A DNA stretch of 64,000 nt from Burkholderia savannae (GCF_001524445.2 NZ_CP013417.1:2976001-3040000); one strand, 5' to 3'. Shown: positions 31,861 through 41,178, counted from the stretch's first letter. The notes: generated from the sequence alone by a model not told the origin. Numbers and translations: made by a program.

Positions 31861-32754
31861 ATGGATACGCCGTCGGATTCGCCGTCGATGTCGCTCGACA
31901 TCGTGCTGCTGCGCACGTTCCTCGAAGTCGTCGAGCGTCGCGGCTTCGCGCCCGCCGCCGAGCATCTGGCGCTCACGCCGTCGGCGGTCAGCGGGCACAT
32001 CAAGCGGCTCGAGCAGGCGGCGGGCGTCGTGCTGCTCGCCCGCACGACGCGTCGCCTCGAGCTCACGCCCGCGGGCGAGACGCTCTATGCGTACGCACGC
32101 AACATCGTCGAGATGGACCGCGAAGCGCGCGCGCGGCTGCGCGGCTCGGCGCTGCACGGGCGGCTGCGCGTCGGCGCGTCCGAGGATTTCGCGAGCGCGT
32201 GGCTGCCGCAGGTGCTGCACGCGTTTCGCCGCCGGCATCCGCAAGCGGCGATCGAGCTCAAAGTCGGCATCACCGCGGATCTGCTGCGCCAGCAGACGTC
32301 GGGCCGCATCGACGTCGTGTTCGGCAAGCGCTGCCGTCGCATCGACGAAGCCGGCGAACTGCTGTGGGAGGAGCCGCTCGTGTGGGCGTGCGCGTCGGAC
32401 GCCGCGCTCGACGCGGCCGACGCGCTGCCGCTCGCGCTCTTTCCGGAGCCTTGCGTCTACCGCGAAGCGGCGATCGCCGCACTCGGCGCCGCGCTGCGGC
32501 CGTTTCGCATCGTGTTCGAAAGCGCCAGCATGGCGGGCTGCGTGTCGGCGGCGCTCGCGGGGTTCGCCGTCACCGCCGTCGCGCGCAGTCAGCTGCGCGA
32601 CGGCCTGCGCGAATGCGGACCGGGCGACGGCCTGCCCGCGCTGCCCGCCGCGCGCTTCTACGCGTTCTCGCAGCGGCCGACGCCCGCGAGCGCCGCGCTG
32701 ATCGACGCGGTGCGCGAAACCGGACGCCGCCGCCGCTTCGAGCCGGCGAATTGA
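31861..32754 (+). CDS. LysR-family transcriptional regulator
   Basis: A 297-residue LysR regulator. The winged helix-turn-helix is LLRTFLEVVERRGFAPAAEHLALTPSAVSGHIKRLEQ at about residues 15-55, again quoted here in family form only, followed by the linker helix and a substrate-binding domain starting GRLRVGASEDFASAWL near 95. It probably controls the divergent alpha/beta hydrolase; the inducer is unknown. A second LysR gene follows 209 bases downstream on the same strand. Confidence 0.9.
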   Translation: MDTPSDSPSMSLDIVLLRTFLEVVERRGFAPAAEHLALTPSAVSGHIKRLEQAAGVVLLARTTRRLELTPAGETLYAYARNIVEMDREARARLRGSALHGRLRVGASEDFASAWLPQVLHAFRRRHPQAAIELKVGITADLLRQQTSGRIDVVFGKRCRRIDEAGELLWEEPLVWACASDAALDAADALPLALFPEPCVYREAAIAALGAALRPFRIVFESASMAGCVSAALAGFAVTAVARSQLRDGLRECGPGDGLPALPAARFYAFSQRPTPASAALIDAVRETGRRRRFEPAN

Positions 32755-32963
32755 CGCATCGGCACATCGGCGCGTCCACGTCGTTCGAGACGTCCGCCTC
32801 GGCAACGAATCGCCGATACGAAGCGCGCGAGGCGGGATAAACGATCGGCAACGTACCGATGAAAATCAACGAAGATGAAAATAAGAAAATCCCGCGAATG
32901 CGAAAACAAGTCGCGGATATACTAGGATTCGTCCATTTAAAAGCTCGTCAAATCGTCCATTCC

Positions 32964-33926
32964 ATGCGCGAGGTCAATCGTTTCTCCGAGATGGCCGTCT
33001 TCGTTCAGGTAATCGAGTCGTGCGGATTTTCAGCGGCGGGACGACGGCTCGACATGACGCCGTCGGCGATCAGCAAGTTCATTCAACGGCTCGAGACGAG
33101 GCTCGGCGTGCGCCTCGTGAACCGCACGACGCGCAAGCTGCAACTCACGCCCGAAGGCGCCGCGTTTTACGAGCGGTGCGTGCGCATCCTCGAGGACATC
33201 GCCGACGCCGAGCGCGAAGCGACGCGCGGCGCGATTGCGCAAGGACGCCTGCGGATCAATTCGCACGTGCCGTTCGGCAAGCATCATCTGTTGCCGCTGT
33301 TGCCGGAGTTCCAGCGCCGCTATCCGGACATCACGCTCGACATCGTGCTGTCGGACACGGTGGTCGATCTGCTCGACGACCGCAGCGACATCGCGATCCG
33401 CGCGGGCGCGCTCGACGATTCGCGGCTCGTGACGCGCAAGCTCGGCGGCAGCCGGATGGTCGTCGTCGGCTCGCCCGCGTATTTCGAGCGCAACGGCGCG
33501 CCCGAGACTCCCGACGATCTCGATCGCCACAACCGCATCGGCCTGAGCGGCAACGCGAAGGCATGGCCGTTCGTCGTCGCGGACGGCCAGCGCCTGCTGC
33601 CGTCCGGCGGCAGCCTGCTGCTCGGCGACGGCGAGAGCATCCGCGACGCGGCCCTCTGCGGGCTCGGGCTCGCGCGGCTCGCGCGCTCTCACGTCTGCGC
33701 GGACGTCGACGCCGGGCGCCTCGTGCCGGTGCTCGAAGCGTTCAATCCCGGCGACGAGGAAGTGATCAACGCTGTGTTCGTCGGGCCGAGCGAGCATCTG
33801 CCGAAGCGCGTGCACGCGATGCTCGACTTCCTGAAAGAGCGGATACGGATCGGACCGCGCGTCGTCGGCGATCGCGGCGATGCGCCGGCGCTCGGCGCAC
33901 GCGCCGTCGTCACGCGGCTGCGCTGA
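32964..33926 (+). CDS. LysR-family transcriptional regulator
   Basis: A 320-residue LysR regulator of the PecT/DmlR-like type: MREVNRFSEMAVFVQVIESC, then the helix-turn-helix (GRRLDMTPSAISKFIQRLE), NRTTRKLQLTPEG and a substrate domain beginning GRLRINSHVPFGKHHLLP. I prefer ATG 32964; the longer opening from 32859 adds an AT-rich, lysine-rich leader not seen in the family. Its target is not obvious; the next genes are a gene-free stretch and copC-like on the opposite strand. Confidence 0.88.
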   Translation: MREVNRFSEMAVFVQVIESCGFSAAGRRLDMTPSAISKFIQRLETRLGVRLVNRTTRKLQLTPEGAAFYERCVRILEDIADAEREATRGAIAQGRLRINSHVPFGKHHLLPLLPEFQRRYPDITLDIVLSDTVVDLLDDRSDIAIRAGALDDSRLVTRKLGGSRMVVVGSPAYFERNGAPETPDDLDRHNRIGLSGNAKAWPFVVADGQRLLPSGGSLLLGDGESIRDAALCGLGLARLARSHVCADVDAGRLVPVLEAFNPGDEEVINAVFVGPSEHLPKRVHAMLDFLKERIRIGPRVVGDRGDAPALGARAVVTRLR

Positions 33927-34380
33927 GCGCGTCGCGGCAGTTGCGCTTCGTTGCGCCCCGCCGCCGCACGCCCCGCCGCGCGCGCGGCACGACGGCGTTC
34001 GGCCGCGAGACATTCGGCGACGGAAAGGATGAAGAGGCTTGCCACGCGCCGTCGGGGCGGTGAGCCGCATCGTGCGATCGTTCTTCGCGTCGCGGCGGCG
34101 GTCGTCACGTTCGTCGGCATGCGTAATGCGCGAGCGATTCTTTCGAGCGAACTTCGCTCGCTTTGCGTGATTCGCCTTGAACGAGACGGCATATTTTCAA
34201 AATCGAGCGTCATTGAATCGATCCGGCAAGACGACGACCGAGCAGATCGAATCAAATTGACCGCTTCCGCGAAAACGAAGCGCTGCCGGACGATTCCGGA
34301 CGGCGGATCGGGAACATCCGAATGCGCCCCATGCCGCCGCGCGTGCGAACGCCGCGGCGGTGCATCGCCGGGCGGCCGGC
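33927..34380. other. 454-base gene-free stretch with AT-richer patch
   Basis: No convincing ORF. About 34120-34300 is noticeably less GC-rich than its surroundings and contains a GCGAGCG/CGCTCGC inverted repeat (34130-34161). Otherwise nothing is seen. Confidence 0.5.
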
Positions 34381-34752
34381 TTATTTCACGGTGAACCTGT
34401 AGCTGCCCTGCGTGCGGTGGCCGTCGGTTGCGACCGCCACCCACTTCACCGTGTACGCGCCCGCTTGCAGCGGCTTGAGCGCGACCGACATGCGCTTGCG
34501 ATCGGTCGCGTCGACGACCGCCTTCGCGGCCTGGGCCGGCGCGCCCGCCGCGTCGACGACGACGATCGAGCTGAACGCCGGCTCGAGCGTCTCGGTGAAG
34601 TCGATCGACACGGCCTGCGGCGTGGCGACCGCCGCGTTCGCGGGCGGATCGGTCTTTTCGGGTTTCGCGTGCGCGAACGCGACGCTCGACAGCGCGAGTG
34701 CGAACGCGGCGGCGAGGCCGCGCCGCGCGGCGGAAGTCATTGTCATGGTCAT
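34381..34752 (-). CDS. CopC-like periplasmic copper-resistance domain protein
   Basis: A 123-residue exported protein. After a signal peptide (RRGLAAAFALALSSVAFA) the mature start is HAKPEKTDPPANAAV, the N-terminal His-led motif of CopC/YobA proteins. The C-terminus VAVATDGHRTQGSYRFTVK matches the conserved DGH-x-G-x-F-V end, where the His is a Cu(II) ligand. It likely binds copper in the periplasm. The copD partner is not adjacent. The start has three in-frame ATGs (34752, 34746, 34740); GAAGG favours the first. Confidence 0.85.
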   Translation of the reverse strand: MTMTMTSAARRGLAAAFALALSSVAFAHAKPEKTDPPANAAVATPQAVSIDFTETLEPAFSSIVVVDAAGAPAQAAKAVVDATDRKRMSVALKPLQAGAYTVKWVAVATDGHRTQGSYRFTVK

Positions 34753-34903
34753 AGGTTGCCTTCGTTCGAACGAGGAATGGCGGTCGCGCGAGGCGCGGCC
34801 GCGGGGCCCCGAGCTTACCAGCCCTCGCGCCCGCTTGCGCCCGAGCGCGCCGCGCGCCGTTTGCCCGATCCGCGTCCGATGCGCTTGGTACAATGCGCGC
34901 GCC

Positions 34904-35626
34904 ATGAATCTCGAAAGCATTCTGTTCACGCAAGGCTTCGGTTCGCGCCGCCAGTGCCGCGCGCTCGTCGAAGCGGGACGCGTCGCCGTCGCCGGCGCGG
35001 CGTGCACCGACGCGCACGCGCCGTTCGACACCGCCCGGCTCGTGTTCGAAGTCGACGGCGTCGCGTGGCCGTACCACGCGCGCGCGTACGTCGTCCTCAA
35101 CAAGCCGGCGGGTTACGAATGCTCGCGCGAGCCGCAACATCATGCGAGCGTCTTCAGCCTGCTGCCGCCGCAGTTCGCCGAGCGCGGCGTCCAGTGCGTC
35201 GGCCGCCTCGACCAGGACACGACCGGCCTGCTGCTGCTGTCCGACGACGGCCAGTTCGTCCACGCGTACACGTCGCCGAAGCGCAAGGTGCCGAAGACTT
35301 ATGTCGCGACGGTGCGCCACCCGCTCGACGACGCACAGCTCGACGCGCTGCGCGCGGGCGTGCTGCTGCACGGCGAATTGCAGCCGCTCGCGGCGCTCGC
35401 CGCGACGGCCCGAGGAGAACGACTCCTCGAACTGACGGTCGCCGAAGGGAAATATCACCAAGTTAAACGAATGGTCGCGGCGGCGAGCAACCGCGTCGAG
35501 GCGCTGCACCGCGCGCGCATCGGCGGCTTCGCGCTGCCGGCGGATCTCGCCGAAGGCGCGTGGCGCTGGCTGGGCGAGCACGACCTGGCCGCGTTGCGCG
35601 ACACAGCGAAAACCCTGTCAGGGTAA
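34904..35626 (+). CDS. rsuA: 16S rRNA pseudouridine-516 synthase
   Basis: A 240-residue RsuA/RluB-family enzyme. The short N-terminal S4 RNA-binding domain (GFGSRRQCRALVEAGRVAV) precedes the catalytic domain with GRLDQDTTGLLLLSDDG, whose Asp attacks uridine. YHQVKRM and the RARIGGFALP end are typical. RsuA modifies U516 of 16S rRNA during small-subunit assembly. ATG 34904 was chosen because the S4 domain begins there; the upstream in-frame opening overlaps the copC-like gene on the other strand. Confidence 0.92.
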   Translation: MNLESILFTQGFGSRRQCRALVEAGRVAVAGAACTDAHAPFDTARLVFEVDGVAWPYHARAYVVLNKPAGYECSREPQHHASVFSLLPPQFAERGVQCVGRLDQDTTGLLLLSDDGQFVHAYTSPKRKVPKTYVATVRHPLDDAQLDALRAGVLLHGELQPLAALAATARGERLLELTVAEGKYHQVKRMVAAASNRVEALHRARIGGFALPADLAEGAWRWLGEHDLAALRDTAKTLSG

Positions 35627-35743
35627 GCCCGAACGGCCGCCGTTCGGCCATCCGAGCCATGCCGCGTTGCAGCATGGCAACGTCATCAAGCCCCGCTATA
35701 CTCGATACAAAACCACAATACGTTCCAGGTTTGGGGGGACATC

Positions 35744-35932
35744 ATGACCATCAACAATCCGATCGAAATTTCGTCCGTGATCCTGGCGTTCGCCGGGCTC
35801 GGCGCGATCATCATCGGCGGGCTGCTCACCGCGATGCACCTGAAGCGCAAATATCATCCGAGTCTGATCGGTGCGCTGATCGGCGCGCTGCTGTGCTTCC
35901 TGCTGATCGAGGCGTTGCCGGCGATCACTTGA
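35744..35932 (+). CDS. Small membrane protein (62 aa), hypothetical
   Basis: A 62-residue protein with two hydrophobic segments (SVILAFAGLGAIIIGGLLTA and IGALIGALLCFLLIEALPAI) joined by the basic loop MHLKRKYHPS, a hairpin inner-membrane topology. GGGGGAC lies upstream of the ATG. I know no function. Its stop overlaps the end of the convergent epimerase-like gene by 8 bases. Confidence 0.65.
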   Translation: MTINNPIEISSVILAFAGLGAIIIGGLLTAMHLKRKYHPSLIGALIGALLCFLLIEALPAIT

Positions 35933-36953
35933 TGATCGCGCGCGGCGCGGCGACCGTGCGCAGAAAGTCGTCGACGCTCGGATAGCGCAGCGCGACGCGC
36001 AATTCGCGCTTCATCCTCGCGTTCGCGAGCCGCCGCGACTCGCGCATGAACGACAGCAGCATCGGCTCGAGTTGCCGTTCGGCTTCGGCGCGCGTGATGC
36101 GAGGCGGGCTGCGCATGCCGAACGCGCGCGCGACTCGCTCGAAGTAATCCCCCATCTTCAGCTCGGTGTCGTCGCTCGCGTGGACGACCCGCGCAGGCTT
36201 GCCGCGCGCGGCGGCGCGCAACAGGATCGACGCGAGATCGTCGGCATGGATATGGTTGGTGTAGACGTCGTCGGCCTCGACGAGGGCTGGCGTGCCCTTC
36301 TCGAGCCGCGCGAGCGGCAGCCGGTTTGCCGCGTAGATGCCCGGAATCCGCACGATGCGCGCGGACAGCGCGCCGCGCGCGGTCGCGCGGCGCAGTTGGC
36401 GTTCGGCCGACACGCGCCGTCGCGCGCGCGGATTCGCAGGCCGCACGGCACGCGTTTCGTCAACCCGCGCGCCGCCGCAATCGCCGTAAACGCCGCTCGT
36501 GCTCGCGTAGACGACGACGGGACGCGACAGGGCGTCGGTTACAATACGCGCTGCCCGAAAAGGCGGCCGAGCCGATCTGGCAGCGGCCCGCCCCGCGCGC
36601 AGCCTGCCGTACGCCGGCGCGAGCTGACGCGACGGCCGCCGCGGCGACGCGAGCGCGGCGACGAGCGCCTGCGTCCTGCGATCGGCATCGCCGGTGGCCT
36701 GAGGCGGCGCGAGATGCAGCACGACGTGCGCGACGCGCGCGATCCGCTTGAGCGTCGCGCGCTCGTCCAGATCGCCGACGACGGGCACGACGCCCGCCGC
36801 CCGCAGTTCGGCGCAGCGCGAGCGCCGGCTCGTCAGCGCGACGAGGCGCAGGTTCTGGCGCCGCGCGCGCAGCTGAGCGGCGCAGCGCATGCCGACGTCG
36901 CCGCAGCCGACGATCAATACGCGCGGCCGGCGCAGGATTCGTGTCGCAATCAT
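35925..36953 (-). CDS. NAD(P)-binding epimerase/reductase-like protein
   Basis: A 342-residue Rossmann-fold protein of the extended SDR (YeeZ/WcaG-like) type. The nucleotide-binding loop is VLIVGCGDVGMRCAAQL near residue 12 and the active-site-like region is YASTSGVYGDCGG. VYTNHIHADDLASILLRA is a common extended-SDR block. The centre (about 115-150) is Arg/Ala/Pro-rich and looks expanded. I chose ATG 36953, though no strong ribosome site is seen. Substrate unknown. It is divergent from the ferredoxin-reductase-type gene. Confidence 0.8.
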   Translation of the reverse strand: MIATRILRRPRVLIVGCGDVGMRCAAQLRARRQNLRLVALTSRRSRCAELRAAGVVPVVGDLDERATLKRIARVAHVVLHLAPPQATGDADRRTQALVAALASPRRPSRQLAPAYGRLRAGRAAARSARPPFRAARIVTDALSRPVVVYASTSGVYGDCGGARVDETRAVRPANPRARRRVSAERQLRRATARGALSARIVRIPGIYAANRLPLARLEKGTPALVEADDVYTNHIHADDLASILLRAAARGKPARVVHASDDTELKMGDYFERVARAFGMRSPPRITRAEAERQLEPMLLSFMRESRRLANARMKRELRVALRYPSVDDFLRTVAAPRAIIK

Positions 36954-37035
36954 GGTGTATCGATTGATCCGTAGGAATGCATTGTAGCCGCCGTGCGCGC
37001 GTTGCACGGTCCCCACTTTTTGTTCTCAACGACTT

Positions 37036-38067
37036 ATGGCTTTTAACGTAACCCTCAAGCAAAGCGGCCGGCAGTTCCAGGTCGAGGCCGACGAAACCGT
37101 GCTCGCGGCGGCGCTGCGTCAGAACGTCCATTTGCCCTACGGCTGCAAGAACGGCGCGTGCGGCTCGTGCAAGGGCACGGTCGTGCAAGGCCAGTTCGAG
37201 CAGGGGCCGCACTCCGCGTCGGCGCTGTCGAACGACGAGCGCACGCGCGGCCTCGCGCTCCTGTGCTGCTCGAAGCCGCAGAGCGACCTCGAAGTCGACG
37301 TGCGCGAGATCGCGGGCGTCGACGGCGTCCAGGTGAAGAAGCTGCCGTGCCGCGTCGCGGCGCTCGAGCGCCGCGCGGACGACGTGATCGTGCTGAAGCT
37401 GCAACTGCCCGCGAACGAGCGCCTGCTGTATCTCGCCGGCCAGTACATCGAGTTCATCCTCAAGGACGGCGCGCGCCGCAGCTACTCGATGGCGACCGCG
37501 CCGCACGAGGAAGGCCCGATCGAGCTGCACATCCGCCACATGCCGGGCGGCAAGTTCACCGATCACGTGTTCGGTGCGATGAAGGAGCGCGACATCCTGC
37601 GCTTCGAAGGCCCGCTCGGCACGTTCTTCCTGCGCGAGGATTCGGACAAGCCGATCGTGCTGCTCGCGTCCGGCACGGGCTTCGCGCCGATCAAGGCGAT
37701 CATCGAGCACGCGCATCACGCGAAGCTCGAGCGCCCGATGACGCTCTACTGGGGCGCGCGCCGCAAGAAGGATCTGTATCTGCTCGACATCGCCGAGCAA
37801 TGGGCGAAGGAGATCCCGAACTTCAAGTTCGTGCCGGTGCTCTCCGAGCCGGACGCGAGCGACGCGTGGACGGGCCGCACGGGCTTCGTGCACCGCGCGG
37901 TGATCGAGGATCTGCCCGATCTGTCCGGCTACCAGGTGTACGCGTGCGGCGCGCCGGTGATGGTCGAATCCGCGCAGCGCGACTTCACGCAGCACCACGG
38001 CCTGTCCGCCGACGAGTTCTACGCGGACTCGTTTACGAGCGCCGCGGACCTCGCGCACACGGTCTGA
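37036..38067 (+). CDS. Ferredoxin-NAD(P)H reductase-type protein (annotated in relatives as CDP-6-deoxy-glucoseen reductase)
   Basis: A 343-residue electron-transfer protein. The N-terminal plant-type 2Fe-2S domain has PYGCKNGACGSCKG with a fourth Cys in LLCCSKPQ. A flavin-reductase domain follows: FAD motif RSYSMATAP near 155, NAD(P) region LLASGTGFAPIKAIIEHA near 215, and the C-terminal YACGAPVMV. It passes electrons from NAD(P)H through FAD and 2Fe-2S to an unknown acceptor. Relatives carry the AscD-type sugar-reductase name, but no deoxysugar cluster is next to it, so the true partner is uncertain. Confidence 0.85.
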   Translation: MAFNVTLKQSGRQFQVEADETVLAAALRQNVHLPYGCKNGACGSCKGTVVQGQFEQGPHSASALSNDERTRGLALLCCSKPQSDLEVDVREIAGVDGVQVKKLPCRVAALERRADDVIVLKLQLPANERLLYLAGQYIEFILKDGARRSYSMATAPHEEGPIELHIRHMPGGKFTDHVFGAMKERDILRFEGPLGTFFLREDSDKPIVLLASGTGFAPIKAIIEHAHHAKLERPMTLYWGARRKKDLYLLDIAEQWAKEIPNFKFVPVLSEPDASDAWTGRTGFVHRAVIEDLPDLSGYQVYACGAPVMVESAQRDFTQHHGLSADEFYADSFTSAADLAHTV

Positions 38068-38124
38068 GCGCCGCGCGGCCCCCGGAGAGAACCGCCGCGA
38101 CATCGAATTGTCGCGTCGCAGCGG

Positions 38125-38154
38125 TTTACTTGGGGCCGCGTGATGCCTTATGCT
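38125..38154 (+). promoter_or_regulatory. Candidate promoter of the argD leader
   Basis: TTTACT at 38125-38130 and TATGCT at 38149-38154 are 18 bases apart, a moderate sigma-70 match. Initiation would fall at about 38161-38162, on the ATG of the Arg-rich leader ORF. Confidence 0.4.
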
Positions 38155-38161
38155 TGCGCAC

Positions 38162-38245
38162 ATGAACCGCTCCCAGTCCGCTCTCCGACGTCGCCGCTCG
38201 CCGCTCCGCACGGATGCCGCCGGCTCGTCACGGACTCGCGCGTAA
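38162..38245 (+). CDS. Arg-rich leader ORF (27 aa) upstream of argD, possible attenuator peptide
   Basis: A 27-residue ORF with eight Arg codons, including four in a row (CGACGTCGCCGC), ending TAA at 38243-38245. A terminator hairpin follows at 38282-38308, and the ArgD-type gene starts at 38347. That order fits amino-acid attenuation. A GCGTAAC/GTTACGC hairpin (38240-38262) overlaps the leader stop. Against it: no ribosome-binding site is visible (it would be nearly leaderless), and Arg-rich ORFs arise easily in GC-rich DNA. Confidence 0.35.
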   Translation: MNRSQSALRRRRSPLRTDAAGSSRTRA

Positions 38246-38281
38246 CCGCTTCCCCGTTACGCACAAGCTGTTCGAACCACC

Positions 38282-38309
38282 AAGCCACGGCGTACCGTGG
38301 CTTTTTTTA
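38282..38309 (+). terminator. Hairpin terminator before argD (possible attenuator)
   Basis: AAGCCACGG/CCGTGGCTT stem (38282-38290 with 38295-38303), loop CGTA, followed by a T run. It lies 38 bases before the aminotransferase ATG. It may end upstream transcription or act as an attenuator. Confidence 0.7.
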
Positions 38310-38346
38310 TTGCCTTTTCGCCGACTGCACCCTGGAGCCTGCCGCC

Positions 38347-39531
38347 ATGCCGCTGAACGACTACCCGATCGACTCGCTGATGTACATCACGAACCGCCCC
38401 GACATCGTGTTCACGCACGGCAAGGGTTCATGGCTCTACGACCACACCGGCAAGCGCTATCTGGATTTCATCCAGGGTTGGGCGGTCAACTGTCTCGGCC
38501 ATTGCAACGACGGGCTCGTCCAGGCGCTGCAGGCCCAGGCTGAGAAGCTGCTGAACCCGTCGCCGGCGTTCTACAACGAGCCGATGGCGAAGCTCGCGGG
38601 CCTGCTCACGCAGCACAGCGTGTTCGACAAGGTGTTCTTCGCGAACAGCGGCGCCGAAGCGAACGAAGGCGCGATCAAGCTCGCGCGCAAATGGGGCCGC
38701 AAGTTCAGGAACGGCGCGTACGAGATCATCACGTTCGACCACAGCTTCCACGGGCGCACGCTCGCGACGATGTCGGCGAGCGGCAAGGCGGGCTGGGACA
38801 CGATCTATGCGCCGCAGGTGCCGGGCTTCCCGAAGGCCGAGATCAACGACATCAACTCGGTCGAGAGGCTGATCAACGACAAGACCGTCGCCGTGATGCT
38901 CGAGCCGATCCAGGGCGAAGGCGGCGTGATCCCGGCGTCGCGCGAATTCATGCAGCAGCTGCGCGCGCTGACGAAGCAGCACGGCCTCCTCCTCATCGTC
39001 GACGAAGTGCAAAGCGGCTGCGGCCGCGCGGGCACGCTGTTCGCGTACGAGCTCGCCGGCGTCGAGCCGGACATCATGACGCTCGGCAAGGGCATCGGCG
39101 GCGGCGTGCCGCTCGCCGCGCTGCTGTCGAAGGCCGACGTCGCGGTGTTCGAGGCGGGCGACCAGGGCGGCACCTACAACGGCAACCCGCTGATGACCGC
39201 GGCGGGCCATGCGGTGATCTCGCAGCTCGTCGCGCCGGGCTTCCTCGAAGGCGTGCGCGCGCGCGGCGAATACCTGAAGCGCAGGCTGCTCGAGCTGTCG
39301 GAGGAGCGCGGCTTCGAAGGCGAGCGTGGCGAAGGCCTGCTGCGCGCGCTCCTGCTCGGCAAGGACATCGGCCCGCAGATCGTCGAGAAGGCGCGCGAGA
39401 TGCAGCCGGACGGCCTGCTGCTGAACGCCGCGCGCCCGAACCTGCTGCGCTTCATGCCGGCCCTCGACGTGACGAACGACGAGATCGACCAGATGATGGC
39501 GATGCTGCGTTCGGTGCTCGACTCGCTCTGA
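38347..39531 (+). CDS. argD: Acetylornithine aminotransferase-type class III aminotransferase
   Basis: A 394-residue PLP enzyme of the ArgD/class III group. Visible blocks: [18 protein letters not shown], the SFHGRT segment, [23 protein letters not shown], and [11 protein letters not shown] holding the PLP-binding Lys near residue 245. It should transaminate N-acetylornithine with 2-oxoglutarate in arginine synthesis, possibly also related omega-amino acids. ATG 38347 begins [14 protein letters not shown]; the longer in-frame opening lies over the leader and terminator. The GNAT gene follows after 5 bases. Confidence 0.85.
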   Translation: MPLNDYPIDSLMYITNRPDIVFTHGKGSWLYDHTGKRYLDFIQGWAVNCLGHCNDGLVQALQAQAEKLLNPSPAFYNEPMAKLAGLLTQHSVFDKVFFANSGAEANEGAIKLARKWGRKFRNGAYEIITFDHSFHGRTLATMSASGKAGWDTIYAPQVPGFPKAEINDINSVERLINDKTVAVMLEPIQGEGGVIPASREFMQQLRALTKQHGLLLIVDEVQSGCGRAGTLFAYELAGVEPDIMTLGKGIGGGVPLAALLSKADVAVFEAGDQGGTYNGNPLMTAAGHAVISQLVAPGFLEGVRARGEYLKRRLLELSEERGFEGERGEGLLRALLLGKDIGPQIVEKAREMQPDGLLLNAARPNLLRFMPALDVTNDEIDQMMAMLRSVLDSL

Positions 39532-39536
39532 TCGCC

Positions 39537-39995
39537 ATGTCGACCGGAACCGTCGCGGAGAGCGTCGCGATCCGAACGTTCGAGCGCGGCGACACCAGCG
39601 CCGTGCTCGCCGTATGGCGCGACGCGTTTCCGTCGTACTCGGACGCGAGCACGCCGCACCGCGATCCGCAGCGCGCGATCGAGCTCAAGCTCGCGACGCA
39701 GCCCGAGCTGTTCTTCGTCGCGATCGCCGGCGAGCGCGTCGTCGGAACCGTGATGGCCGGCTACGACGGCCATCGCGGCTGGCTGTATTCGCTCGCCGTC
39801 GAGCCCGGCGCGCGGCGGCTCGGCGTCGGCCGCGCGCTGCTCGCGCATGCGGAGGCGGCGCTCGCCGCGCGCGGCTGCCCGAAAGTGAACCTGCACGTGC
39901 TGCCGGGCAACGACGGCGCGTGCCGGTTCTACGAAGCGCTCGGTTACCGCGCGGAAGAGCGGATCTCGTTCGGCAAGCGGCTCGCGGCGGACTGA
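39537..39995 (+). CDS. GNAT-family N-acetyltransferase (YpeA-like)
   Basis: A 152-residue acetyl-CoA-dependent acetyltransferase. The core motif A is YSLAVEPGARRLGVGRALLAHAEAAL, holding the R-x-x-G-x-G/A acetyl-CoA loop, and the end LPGNDGACRFYEALGY is the usual motif B. The acceptor is unknown. ATG 39537 lies five bases after the argD stop, so it is probably co-transcribed with the aminotransferase, but a link to arginine metabolism is not established. Confidence 0.85.
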   Translation: MSTGTVAESVAIRTFERGDTSAVLAVWRDAFPSYSDASTPHRDPQRAIELKLATQPELFFVAIAGERVVGTVMAGYDGHRGWLYSLAVEPGARRLGVGRALLAHAEAALAARGCPKVNLHVLPGNDGACRFYEALGYRAEERISFGKRLAAD

Positions 39996-40235
39996 CGTCG
40001 CAAGCGATGGCCGCGCGCCGCCAGCCCGCGCGGCATGCGTCGCCCGCCTTCGGTCGCCGCGCATCGCGCAGCATGGACCATCGCTCACGCCGGTTCGCCC
40101 GCGCCCCGGTTCGCCCGCGCTGGCCAGCCCCGTTTCGGGCCGTTTAGAGCCGATGCGAGCCGCCTCGCATCGGCGCGCCGGCTCGTGCGCGCGCCGCGCC
40201 CCCAGCCCACGCGGCGCGCCGCCGCTCGTGTCTCG

Positions 40236-40904
40236 CTACGAAATCGGCCCCGCGCCCGGCAGCGGATTGCCGAGGCTGTCCGTCGGCACGGCCTGCTGTT
40301 CGAACGCCGCGAAGTACGCGGCCCACTGCGCGCCGCCGAGATCGACGAGGAGCGCGCCGTCCTGCCACACGTCGTTGTGATCGTTCGCGTCGTCGCCCAG
40401 CTGATGCAGGAAATGCGGGCCGGCCGACCCCTGGTTCATGTGCGTGTCGTGAATGCCGTTGCCTTCGAGGTACGTGCGCCCGAACACGTACAGATCGAGG
40501 TTCTGCCGGTGCGCGGCGTCGACGAGCCGCAGCACCGACGGAATCGGCTCCGGGTGCTCGGTGCCGTCCATCACGTCGCTCATGCGCCACGCGCCCGTTT
40601 CGCTCAGGATGTCGCTGCGCACGTAGTCTAGCGCCGGCAGCGCGCTGTCGTTCGTCAGGCCGGTGTAACCTTCCGCGGCTGCGGCGAGCGTCTGCGTGAC
40701 GGGATGATGAAAATCGTAGACGAGCTTGTACTTGAGCAAGTCGTCCGCGTCGTTGGTGCCGACGTTGATCGCGACGTCCCAATCGCCGCCGGGCAGCGCG
40801 AGCGTCAGATGGACGTGATACTGCGTCTCGTTCGCGCGCCCCGCCGCCTTCAGGCCCGCAACCGCTTTGATCTTCGCTTTCACGAAACCGTAATCGAGGC
40901 TCAT
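40236..40904 (-). CDS. DUF2278 family protein (YukJ-like)
   Basis: A 222-residue protein of the DUF2278 (YukJ) family, unknown function. Recognisable parts are the start MSLDYGFVKAKIKAV, HVHLTLALPGGDWDVAINVGTND, DLYVFGRTYLEGNGIHDTHMNQG and WQDGALLVDLGG. ATG 40904 has a GGAG upstream; the longer opening from 41021 is not family-like. It stands alone between the GNAT gene (convergent) and the liv cluster terminator. Confidence 0.82.
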   Translation of the reverse strand: MSLDYGFVKAKIKAVAGLKAAGRANETQYHVHLTLALPGGDWDVAINVGTNDADDLLKYKLVYDFHHPVTQTLAAAAEGYTGLTNDSALPALDYVRSDILSETGAWRMSDVMDGTEHPEPIPSVLRLVDAAHRQNLDLYVFGRTYLEGNGIHDTHMNQGSAGPHFLHQLGDDANDHNDVWQDGALLVDLGGAQWAAYFAAFEQQAVPTDSLGNPLPGAGPIS

Positions 40905-41146
40905 GCGCGTCTCCGTTCGATGGTGGCACGCACATTGTGCCCGAGCTGCGTGTCGGTTTTCGATAGGCCGATCGGCGAGCGCGAAACAGCGCGCTTCGAA
41001 GTCGACGCGAAGGCGCGGCATCCGTGCCGCGTGCTTTGTCGATGGCTACGCGCGGCGGTCATCCCCTCGCGCGCAGCGCGGCCGCCGCCATCCGCGCACC
41101 GAGCCGGTGCACCGAACCATCCGGACACGAACCCAAAACCAAAAGA

Positions 41147-41178
41147 AAAAGCCGCCACGGCGAACCGTGACGGCTTTT
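41147..41178 (-). terminator. Terminator of the livHMGF operon
   Basis: AAAAGCCGCCACGG pairs with CCGTGACGGCTTTT (41147-41160 with 41165-41178, one mismatch), loop CGAA, with a T-rich tail on the minus strand. It lies about 45 bases past livF. Confidence 0.8.

Noticed and set aside
32859..32963. Extended start for the second LysR gene
   Set aside because: The leader is Lys-rich and AT-rich, with no counterpart in LysR proteins; ATG 32964 starts at the normal position.
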